From Sphacelaria rigidula (Eukaryota; Phaeophyceae; Sphacelariales): a stretch of DNA of 33,695 bases. Shown here piece after piece: positions 1 through 11,600 of the stretch. The DNA lies in contig CAXNAA020000031.1 in NCBI GenBank assembly GCA_964200075.2, positions 1 through 33,695 on the forward strand. Reading direction: 5' to 3'. Each line of letters starts with the position of its first letter. Position 1 is the first letter of the stretch. The notes beneath the pieces are model-generated. The model did no database searches and had not been told where the DNA came from. It was given only the letters and a program-made list of their open reading frames with translations. The translations under genes were made by a program, and so were the position numbers.

Positions 1-2605
1 ATGCTCCTTGCACTCTGTGACCACGGGTTCAAGAGATCGAGCTAATGTGATGGATATAATAATAATAATAATACCTCTGTCGTTCTCCATGCCAAGTTTC
101 AAATCACAATTGTAGAAGTTGCGCTGAAAACTTCAGGTGAGGCCCAAGAGCAATGTTCATTTCTCCAAACTCCCCTGAGAACACGAAAAAAAATGAGAAA
201 AAAACGGATAACCCCCGAAAAAGCTGTGTTTTCATTTCATGCACCAGCGGTTTTCCGTACCAAATTTCATAGCACAACTCTCAAAAACTGAGACGCGATA
301 TCCAGATTTAGGTCATCTAGGGCCCCTGTTCGTAATATACTAGTTTTAGTACGAAAATTTATATGCGCCATATCTCGAGATAGATGACGAAATAGGTGAA
401 AGTGAGGGTATGTATATATCGTCTCCCCATGGTCTAGGGAAGGTCTACACTAAAAATCGTCATCATCCGCTCAATCGATCGTTTGGGGTTTCATATAGAT
501 TTTAGTGTCGACGCTATTTCCACTAGGTACAGGAATTACTATACATGAGGTTTACTCGACGAGAAAAAATTGACCCAGATTTTTGAGCAGATTGGCTCCT
601 TGCCCTTGATTAGACGATTAATACGATATGCGGAGTATGGCCCAACTCGTCTATGTCGTTGAGATATCGCTCTGAGAGTTTAAATCCGTTTTCAGGCTGG
701 CTCAGCTCGTAGAGTGATGACCTAACTGTTCATAGCACGGTGCAGAGGGATGCGGCAGCTTCAATCTGGAGCTGTCGTTGCTCTACTTCACTGATTTCCG
801 TCTGCAGAGAGTATGCCGAGAAGTCACACACGGTAACAACATGTTATCATGTGTACCCGAATTCGGAACAGCTTTTGTGTGAAAACATAACAGTTCGGTT
901 TTTGAAATTACGTCCAGATCATTACAATGGCTCCATTGGTCTGGCGGAAAGACACGAGAGCCTACAACTGATGACAGTGAAGTCCTGCTGTACCATCACC
1001 ACGCACATAGCTCGTTCCCCCTCCTGCTGGTCACACACCAACATCTGCTCTATCATGCATGCACATGTAGATTGTCGTGGGCGTCACCGGAAACGTTATC
1101 GGGATTGAAGGCAACAAAACCTGTTCGCCGCGAGCGGTTCACGAACACAAACTCGAGTGCAAGAACGCCCAAATTTGGCCGCGAAAGAAAATACGCCATA
1201 CTTGTGTAGCGGAGCGACATGAAGACATCTTCTGGTCTACAGTACCGCTGTCTTCCGAACGGAGCCGTTAGGAGACCGGAAGGGTGGAACTTTCAACCTC
1301 GTTTCCCGGTCGAACTCCAATTCGTGTCCCCGATTAACCCACTGGTGAGGGCGTCGGTGTGACAAGTCGCTCGATCATGACTCATAGGCCCACTGCTAGT
1401 AGACGTGCGGGTAATTCCCCAACCCGATTCTTGCGAAAAATAATGTGAGGGTTATCTACTCACAGGTGTTCGCTGGTAGCACACAACAGCATATCACGAG
1501 TCATCTGTCATATCACATCCATACGCCAGCCTCTGCCTCTACTCCCAACACTCGCCACAACCTGACCCAGATGTGCCGCTTGAGCATCTTCTTATTAAAC
1601 CACACACACAATCCCCACTCGAGTCGAAGATGCAAACGCGAAAATCGAGGAGATTCACTAAACGAGCAACTTCTGCGAGATTCCCGTCAAGCCTTTCATT
1701 ATCCCGCGATGCTAACGCCCATCTAACTCATCCCGCTCTCACTCTTCAGGTACGAAATACGCCAGCTCGAACTCCTTAAAAATGTGGTACGCGTCGACTT
1801 GACCGCTTCACCACAAATTTTCGAGGTTGACACTTCTGCGACCACAGCTCTCACCAGACGGATGTGGTCTAACGTGAGGTCGTACAATACCCACGCGCAG
1901 TGGAAGGATGCAACGCGTGAATGAAATCGCGACAGGGCAAATTCCCAACGTTAGCACATGAATAAACTCTGGCACGCACAACGAACGCACAACGGGTATA
2001 CGATTAGAAAAACAAAGCATCCCGACTGACTCATCAGGCACTGCTTGGCCGAGACTGGCACAAGAGACTCTTGTGTGGCGACTCGGACGACAACAATGCT
2101 TCCCTCACGTTCACCGTAACAACAACATCAAGGCTTTCCTAAATCAACGGTCAAGCAACCTGGAAATAACATTGCTACGACTGTCAAAATGTCCAACGGC
2201 GAGGGGTGTGTTGTCTTATGGAAGCGGCACAATCACGTTGAACGAACAAAAATGGTGCCGGGGACCATACGTATTGCAACCTGCAAAGTGCGTACTAGAA
2301 TATACAGGGTTTGCACTTTTCGTCAGGTCCTACTGCGGCAACTGTCAGAAAATGACAAGGCAACGCCCCCCGTACCCCACGGAAAAGCGGTAAAACTCAT
2401 CACAGCACACGACACATAACTGTTGAACGTTTTTCTTGTTCCTCCACTCAGATGAGCACCAACACGTCACACCGCGTAAACATGTAAATTCTTCATTGTA
2501 CCCGTTGGTTTCCTTGCTCGACATCCTACCTCTTAGGGAGATGTCGCAAACTTCTAATTAATCATTTCCACTTCTGACTTATTCGTCCCTCCTAGTTTCG
2601 ACACC
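1..2605. other. Downstream flank of cyclin gene, no supported gene
   Basis: Holds a short AAT run (57-72), repeat copy A (82-463) and one AGCTGG-CCAGCTCGTA motif (694-711). The part next to 2605 probably includes the cyclin 3' UTR; no clear AATAAA was seen on the minus strand. The open frames here lack motifs. Confidence 0.4.
82..463 (-). repeat. Dispersed repeat, copy A
   Basis: The reverse complement of this segment aligns along its length with 7092-7470. Shared stretches include TTGTGATTTGAAAC, GGATATCGCGTCTCAG, CATGAAATTT-type blocks and TGACGATTTTT next to AACCTTCCC. Gaps and many substitutions indicate an old copy. No coding frame is shared. Confidence 0.75.
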
Positions 2606-5600
2606 CTAGATCACAGCACCGACGGTCCCCGGAGCCTCCATGGAAATTTCCCCATCTTCAACCTCGCCGTCCTCTATGACATGTTTCGATACACTTTCCA
2701 ACGACGATCCACCGGACGCACAAGCTGTAGTCTCCGTTCCACCCGATGCTGATCTCTCCCAGTCGATCTTCACCTTGGGCCTCTTTCCACCGCTACCTGG
2801 GCTGCCATTTGAGATTCCGGTCCTTGCATCACTCGCATCCTCGTCGCGCGACCTTTTGTGCCTGGCTGGTGTCTCGACGGAGGATGTCGGCGCCGCGGGG
2901 GGGCGTGGGGTAGAAGGAGGGCGGGGCTTCGGCTTCGCGACGGCTGCAGCGGCACCGGGTGGTGGCTTTCCGTTTGCATTTGCGTTCGCGTTCGAGGAAG
3001 ATGGTGGGCGAGGACCAGGTGGAGGGCGTGGCATGGCTCGGTTACCGTTCGCGCCCGGCGCGTTCGTCTTGTTCACCGTGCTAGGGTGGGGTTTCGTGGG
3101 GGGGTGCGGCTTCACCGTCATGGCGGGCGGACGAGGAGCGCCTCCAACTTTGGGTCGTCCATTCGCGGCACCAGATTTCGCCGAAGGCGTCGGTGTCCCG
3201 GTTGCGGAAGACTTCAAAGCCGAGGGGGGGCGCGGCCCCGGCGGTGGGCGTGGGCCTCCAGATGACTGCCTGGGTGCCGACGACGAGGTAGGGGCTGTAC
3301 TTGGTGGCCTAGGAGTCGAGGGCGGGCGTGGCCCAGCGGACGAGGACGCCTGCGACGGCGGCTTGGGTGTAGACGGTGGCTTGGGTGCAGCTGGCGGCTT
3401 GGGTGTAGACGGCGGCTTGGGTGTAGACGGTGGCCTCGGCTTAGACGAGGATGTCTGGTTCGAAAAAGATTGCTTCTGGGCGGGCTTGGGGCCGGGAGGG
3501 GGGCGCGGTACTCCTGGTGGTCTGGGTATCGACGGTGGTTTTGCCGTCGATGACGATCGCGGCGGGGGGGGGCGGGGTCTTGGTTTGGCCGGCGCCCCGT
3601 CATCCGGGCGAGGTCGCTTACCAAGCGATGCCGCCTCCCTGCCCCTGTCGGGCCCGGAAGAATCAGCGGAAGGGGAGCGCTTCCGATCGGGTGGGGGGTA
3701 GCTCGGCGGTCGCGGTCTACTTTTCCCACTCGACATGGCGGAAGCCCCGTGCATGGACACGTGCGAAACTGTCGATGGCGAAGTCCGAGCTGGAGCCGGG
3801 GCCGGGGCGTTACCCCACGGGTGGCTGTTGTTGTCTTCGCCGTCATCTTCCTCGGGGATGTCGCCCATCACGCTTTTGGCGAGTTCTGCATACTCTCGTT
3901 GATCTGGCGACATCTCGTGTTCGTTACGGGACGGCGGCCGCTGCCTTGGCCACAATGGCTTAACCGGCTTGTTCCCATGTGACTTAACGTGACCGGCTTT
4001 GACGAGAGCGGCTATGATGGTGTCCTTCGTCAGTCGGTAGCCAGACTTACCCGGTTCGTTTTCCTGAACCTCGATCAGCTGACAGCACGCCCCTGCCCAA
4101 CCCCAGAGTGCAGACGGGGGTCGAGCGGAGCGACCAAAACTGTGAGCAACTGCGGTACCACACTTGTTTTTTTTTACGCGAAGTGAGACCTACACCGCTG
4201 CGGCTGTGTTTAATTTCATGGACATAAAAAAAAACTCAGGCTAAACCACACGGTACAGCAACAGTGCAGCCGAAAGCGAACGGGCTCGAATGAATCGGCG
4301 CTTTAGCGCCAAGTGCTTCACGTGGCATGTCTTCAGCTTTTGTCTTTGTTGAAAAAAGCATTTCAAGAGACTTGAATCACGTTTCACGCTTTCGACAAAA
4401 GTAACGGCAAAAAAGATAGCTGTATGGTATGGGGAGAAAAACGCGACAACTTGTTGTCATCGCAACCCGACAAACTTCGAGCGATAAAAAAACTGCACTT
4501 CACTGCGTGCAGTAGGGGGGCCGACGGCATAGGATGGGGTGCTACATGTACATGACTGCAGCTACTGCATTTTTTACTTTGCACGTACGATTGAGGGCTC
4601 GGAGGTCCGGGAAGCGCAGGACCTGCATCCACGATTTGTGTCCCGGCGGCGTCGGGATCTCGTTGCAGAGGAGCGTCACGTATACCGCCAAACGCGCACG
4701 CATCGTCGGCGGGTGCTCGAGGCACATCGTCCCTTTCAAGCTGTGGTGGAAATTCCAAGCGTTTCAAGAAGGGTGAAATCGTTCAGCCCCATAATGCAGG
4801 TTTGACACAGGAGGGGGAACAGGAGGTCATCAAGCATCGTCGCAGCGAAACGTCACTCGCACCCGACCCTTTGTGCGCTCTTCCATGACCCTGGACCCTC
4901 ACCTGCACGATGTGAGTGTGACCCTGGGCCCAATACTGAGAAATCCTCATCTAGTTCCACGTTACCTGTACAACTAACCTGCTGGACCCCGACAGCGCCT
5001 GCGGCTAACACTGCACCAGCAGGAAGACTCAATGGACTAGAACAAAACAGGTAGCAAGAGGATGCTGCACAGCACGGGGCAGGGACGATCCACATCAAAC
5101 GCACCTCATGTTCACCACGATCACCGCCTGCCGGAGGAAGTACTTGGCCGTTTCTTGGGAAATCCAGCCTTTGGTTCACCAGGGGTCAGGTTGTAAAGGC
5201 AAGCGCGGTCGAATGAGAACAGACCGCATAACATATCGCGTGCACGCGATTTTCACGCACCGCAACATTTTGGGTGACCTGTGTTCCAAACCCGCCCTCG
5301 GGCAGTGACGACGTTTCCAAGGAAGCGACAAGTGCTCGCAAGGATACGGCTAAACGAAAAAGTACTGTGCAACAAAGGAGGACGAGAGAGTATTATTTTC
5401 ACCCGTTTACCGCCGAGGTAAACAATCTGTTGAAGCGGCACAATTTCAAGTAATATATATACCTGAAATTGATGCCGATACAACAGATTTTCGGCCATGG
5501 TGGCCCAGGAGCTTAGAGAGTGTCGTGGCATATTATTTTCGATCGACATTGTGCGGTGGAACACATAAATCCCAGTGAGATACGTCGTACTTTGGAGGAT

Positions 5601-8600
5601 GGTTGGAATCACGACCATCAGCTCGGGATTTTTGTTTTCCCCCGCACTATTCGATCGAAAATGATGTGTGAAGACACGGACTTAGAGATGCACAGTCTTG
5701 GAGTGAAACCATAGTCACCCAATTCATGCCGGCAGGGCACGCGAAGCGGACCAGACTCCCGTGCCTCACCCTGTGCGACGAAGTACTTGAAAATGTCGGT
5801 GTAGTGGTTGTATGGATGTTCGATCATGAAATCGAAGCCCACCGCGTTGATCAGCTGATTCTCCATGAACAGTACTCTTTCCTGGTATGGTCCATACTCC
5901 TGCAAGAACAAAAGAACGGCATGACTCAGTTAGACTTGTCAGTGACAACAGAGGCACGGGAAACACTGTGTCCCATCCTCACGTGATTGCTTCCGACTCG
6001 GGAAGGCTTGTGTTCTTACGAGGCACATCGAAAGTGTAAAGTAGCATTCAAAACTGACTGTGGTTATTTTTGTACTGTCAAAATACGTATAAGCACATCA
6101 GTGGACGACAAAGTAGTAAAAGCAGCTCAAGTAGTCGAATATCCGAACAACAGAGGCAATCATCACTTGACGGGGTGACTTTCATGTCAGAATTCGCAAA
6201 CATGAGCTTCGATATTAAACGAGATAAAACATCACTCACCGGGTCCGTCGGTTTCAACGTATAGCGTGTTGGATCTTTGCCGTGCCGAATTGCCCATGTC
6301 ACCCGCAGCACGTAGTCTAGTTTCACTCTGAATTCTTCAACTTTCGCTGCCAAGAAAATCGCTGCCGCCGCGGTGTCCTGTAACAACAGAGGTGGGAGAG
6401 TCGGCACGACAGACAAGAAATGAACCCTGACAAGTCACACGCAAACTTTGAGTGAACTACGACGCTTCCGCACCTGCTGGGTGTAATACATTTCATGCAT
6501 GGCATCCCCACCAGGACAGACAACGTGGTACTAGACGTTTGAACCTCGGGGAATCAAAGTTGGATCCCTTCGTCACATGCTTCATGTACACTTGGACAAA
6601 GTTCTTCCCTCATTGGATTTGGCGGTGAACCCTGCATACCGGCAAAAAATGCACCGACGGAGCTGGAAAGGGTCCGTCCGATGCCATCTTTCAGTGAACA
6701 GAACCACGTCTCCAACGAACCACGACAGGCGGACGAAACTAAAACTAACCGCTCAAGCTAAAAATAAGCGTGAGGTGAGGGCACTTGCCTCGCTGCCTTT
6801 TGCACGGGTTCCGAGTCTAGGGGTCGCCAGAAGTATGTTGCCACAGCGAACATTTGTGATTATTTGTAGTCGGGTCCATCTTATATCCGAGACCCGATAT
6901 CAGAAGTGCCATCGGTATGTCGCAAAAAAAAAAGAAGCACATCACATACTTCACATACTTCAAGCCGGGCCACGCTGAAAACGGATTCAAGCTCTAAAAG
7001 CAACATCTCATGGACACAGACGAGTTGGGCAGTGATCCGTATATCGTACTTATCTATATGATGAAACCCTGAACGATACATTCAGCGAAGAGTGACGATT
7101 TTTTGGTGTGAACCTTCCCGGGAGCACGGGGGGATGATAGGTCCCCTCACATTCTTCAGCTCACTCGTAATCAATTTCGAGAGACTGCGCACGTAGGTTT
7201 CCAAAGTAAAATCAATATATTACGAGCAGAAGCACTAGATGCCCTGAATCTGGATATCGCGTCTCAGTTGCGGAGCGTTGTTCCATGAAATTTCGTACGG
7301 GGGACCGCTAGTGCATAATAAAATAAAATACAGCACATCGTCGCCTGTTTTTCATTCTGTCTTAATTTTTTTCGTGTTTTGAGGAGAAGTATAACATTGT
7401 TCTTAGGCCTCATTTCAATTTTTTCAACTCATTTTCTAGAGTTGTGATTTGAAACCTAGCATGGAGAACCCCGAGGGTGTGCCGAAAAAACAGATGTGGG
7501 CCTTCATTTTTCTTCAAGGGGTAAGGGCGTTTTCGTGAAGAAATGGACATCACCTTACTAGAACGTCCTAAACCAGTGAAGACAATGAACTGACCCACAG
7601 ATTTTCGTTAATTATGCCCTAGCGAGGACCCACACAAAATTTTAACTCACAAGAATCAAACGCGGGCCGGTGAGTGGCCTGCGACATACTGTACCGATTT
7701 TCTACCGACCTTTTTCAAAAAGGTGGATGCGCCGGCCAGTATCAAGAGTTGGAGCGTAAAAAATTGTACGGACAGTAGATAGGGCATGAAAAAATCACAG
7801 AAGAACCATTTTTTTAATTTTTCGTGAGTTGAGAGCAATAATCAGTTTCCAGTTATCAGTACAGTGCCCTCAACTCACGATTTTTATTCCGGTGCTTCTG
7901 TAATTTTTCTTCATGCCTCATCCACTGTCCATACGAGAGTACCCGAAAATTAAATCCGAGACCCCATGCCCCCTTTTTGAATCCTGGAGTTTTTCGGGTG
8001 GGGGAGTGGGGGCAGGGGTTATTACATCTCATACATGAATAAAATATAACATTTTACAGCATATCAAACCATCAGGAGAAGAGGAAGACAAGACAAATAA
8101 CACAATGCTCTGCAATGCCTGCTCGATCAAGCTGAACGCATCCATCTCCATCGCCAATGCGCGTCTAATGTGCGTCGCTTCTTGTGGTGACAGATGGGGA
8201 TAACAATCACGGGCTGTACCTCACCCAAGTCGCCCAAAAATGGTTATTCATCGAGTGTTTCTTCATGTGAAAAAAAAGCCCACGACCGCCGAAGGGGCGG
8301 GGGGGGGGGGTACACAGGGTCTTGGAGTTTTTTTTGGGCACTTCTGATCCAAACCAAATTTTACGCTCCAACTCCAAATATTAGCCGGCGCATTTACCCG
8401 CAAACTTCAAATCCGCCTCTAGGCTGGTCCAGCTCGTACACTCTGAGGAATGAACACAAGAGTTGTTTGTTCATTGCTTCAATGATGGACGTGGGGGGAA
8501 ACTTTCCGATGTATCTCGTTGAACACATGAAATTGTGAAGCACAGCGATTGGTACGTACCGCGAACGACGATAGATCTTGCGAACATTGATCATTAGTCC

Positions 8601-11600
8601 AGAGCAATTACAATAAACAAAGGTCACTGGCCATCGATGATTGTGTATTGTATTCCGAAATAGACTCTCGAATGCATCTATCGATGGCCATTGCCGTCAA
8701 CAAAATATCATTGCGGGGAGCCTGCATCAACGATCCTTGTCGCCAATAAAAGATTCGTATAATTAGTATATTTTGCTCAATGCACTTGTCTCACATCAAT
8801 GGCAATATTTGTAACACATGATGCACACAAGTGACCACCTGAGGCGATAGCCTGAAAAACCTCCTTGTGGAGGTGGGAACATCAAGCTTTACCCCGAAAA
8901 TGTGTACCAATAGCGGTTGATCGACGCCACTCACCTCCTACTTTGGCCAGCGATAGATGTTAGTGATCATGTTTTAGATCCTTGTGGCCAACGACAGACA
9001 TTGGTGGGCACAATCTCGACAATATCATATGATCAGCAACATGTATTGGCTGAAATGCAGAGCCCATTCCATCATCATGGGCAATGATTATTCCATCCGC
9101 TGTCTATCGATAAGCAGTGATGCTACTCGCTTGTCGCCGACAGTGGATATCGGCAAGTCACACTCTCGGGGTTGATGTGGTGGTATTCAAAGGGTCGAGT
9201 GTATCCCACGGCACTGGCGCGGGAGCATTGAATCAAGGGGCATCGCCGACTGCAGGCCAGGAGTCGAAGCTCCCCAGCCCCCCCTCCCTTCCCTGCCCTT
9301 GCAGGCTGTGTCATAAACTTCGTGCTGGCTCATCAGCAGTACACGCAACTGAACACCGTCGCCATTACCCACGGGTCGCCTATGCGTGAGCAGTTCAAAA
9401 CCCGAGGAGTTTTGGTGTTTCTGTGAGAGGAGTGTGGACTCCGACAGCACTCTTGTTTCAACGTCCAAGTCACCAGAAAGTCACCGATATCGACTTCTGG
9501 ACTACGACGTTTGCACGCTATTAACTCCTTATCCAAGGTATTACTTTAGCCAAGTGCGGCGTCAACTCTTTTGGAACCGTTGATGGAAAAGTGACGATTA
9601 ACAAGTGCTGTTTTCTCGGGCAAAATATGGTTGTTTTTCTGCAAGTGTTGCTTCAGCCGATCAAAGCGGTGTACCTATCTCAATTCAGGTGTGCTAGTGT
9701 GACAGATTCGTGCACCGAACTCCAAGTGAAGTTTTCCCGGTGACGAAAGCTCGCATTTTTCAAATCGTCACTTTTCCATGAACGGGTCCAAAAGGGACAT
9801 GGGTTTCTTCTAGCATTACATTTACTTCGTTTCAGTATGGCCGACCACTACGTGGTTCCACCGATATCTACTTCTCGATCATGACGTTTGCAGGCTTCAA
9901 CTTCCTGGCCGAGGTATTACTCGAGTTGAGAGCGTGTCTTCTTACATTCTTCTCGACTCAAACCTATTCGTGCGGTGGAATTGATTTCGTTAGTTCCGCT
10001 GTTGGCTCCAAGCGAATTTGCACGCTTTCAATAAAAAAAATCTGGTGGAATTCGTGAAGCGGTACTTGTTCGCTTGTGTTCAATCCAGACAACGGTACAG
10101 TACTGTCTGCACAGTGTGCTTTGTACAGCAGGATGTGAAGAACGGGGTAACGTGCAGTACAGACAGTACAGGACTGTCTATACTATCTTCATACAAGGGA
10201 TGTGAAGAAGATACTGGCAACGAACCGTTTTGACATGCCTATCCTGTCATTACTACTCGGTTACGTGTGATCATTCACCGACCACTTGCCTCGCCCCTTG
10301 CTGCGTTTGGGCTACGGCATTTCACCCAGCATAATATCTCCGGAGAGGACTACACCACCGACCATCCGGCAGTGAATCACCGAGACTACAAAAAGAAGCG
10401 GGAAACGGAACAAGCGTCTAAAAGCAGCATGTTGATAGATCGCCGGACGGGTATATGGTTGCGGCGACTGACCAACATGCTGCTCCTGAACGCTTCTTGC
10501 CTTGCCCGCCTCTCTCTTGGTCTCGGTGAGACACAGCCTCACCATCCTTCACCACTTTTACCGGGATATCCTCTCAGAAAACCAGGGTAACCGCTTTCTG
10601 ACTTGTCCACCATGGGCTTGTCCAATATTTTGGGGCGGTGGCTTATGGACTGCTGTTAATGGGGACCCTCGACTGAATCAAGCTAAATCAGTAACGCTCT
10701 TTTGCTTTGGGCGAAAATCTGTGGTTGGCAGCATGACGTCTTGATCTTAGACTGAAGAAAGTTTTGATGAAAATTATGCCCAGCTTCTCCAGGGCGTGTG
10801 TTGTTGAAATCGGCGCCTGCGGCGTCGATTTGAGGTTCGCAGAAGCACACTTTGCCGAGAATGACCAATGCATCCATCCCCCTTCCGCGACGGTCTCAAA
10901 CGCTTGGGGTCGGAGTAAGGGTTAGGGTTGGTGTTGCTCGTTTATTCGAAAAAAAATACAGGGATGCGCTCAAGGAAAAAAAGGTCAAATGTGTGCCGAT
11001 TTTTGCATTTTTATTTAAACAATCAGCTGGGGTCAGCTGCGAACTAGGTGTAGCCCACACGAGTGAGGTGCCCCAGAGGGAGGACCTACGGCCCAACAAG
11101 AGACATATCTAACAAGCAACGTTCAAGGCTGGATCGTCGGCACAAGTTTCAGGCTAAGAACGTGATGATGTCTCACGTTTGGTGTTGTGCACGATATTGC
11201 TCGGTACGAGTGCCTTGCGGACCCCATGGTACGCCGATAGGTGGCGACCACACTTCGCGTTCCAGCGCCATCACCACGCCGAGGCGTAGTGCATGGAGTG
11301 TGCAATCTGCCCCAGAAAGAAGCATTTCAATTGCATTCGAAAAAAACGAGATCGACACGATCGTTTGCAGTCATGTCTGGCGACGAAGCTGATGGCTTTG
11401 AAATTTGAAAGCTCTATCATGCGACCACCATCAAGTGCAGGAGACTACGCTGATCCAATCTACGGTCTACAGAGTATCCGTACCATAATAATGCGTAAAC
11501 GCATCTGCTATGCGGCCTAACCAGGGCGTAACCGCGTCTCATGTTTATTATCGAAAAATTCGCAAATCCAGTGCAACTTTGCTTGTGGATTTCTCGTCTG

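Noticed and set aside
2640-3701. 353-codon Gly-rich open frame on the plus strand
   Set aside because: It is antisense to the proline-rich last exon of the cyclin. Its length follows from the repetitive Pro/Ser codons opposite, and it has no independent motif.
6577-6716. Alternative cyclin 5' end, with ATG at about 6694 (minus) and an exon near 6470-6530 reading MHEMYYTQQ
   Set aside because: It gave no N-terminal cyclin motif and needed weak splice sites. The exons at 14921-14815 and 14126-13970 supply the conserved N-terminus and join exon 3 in phase.
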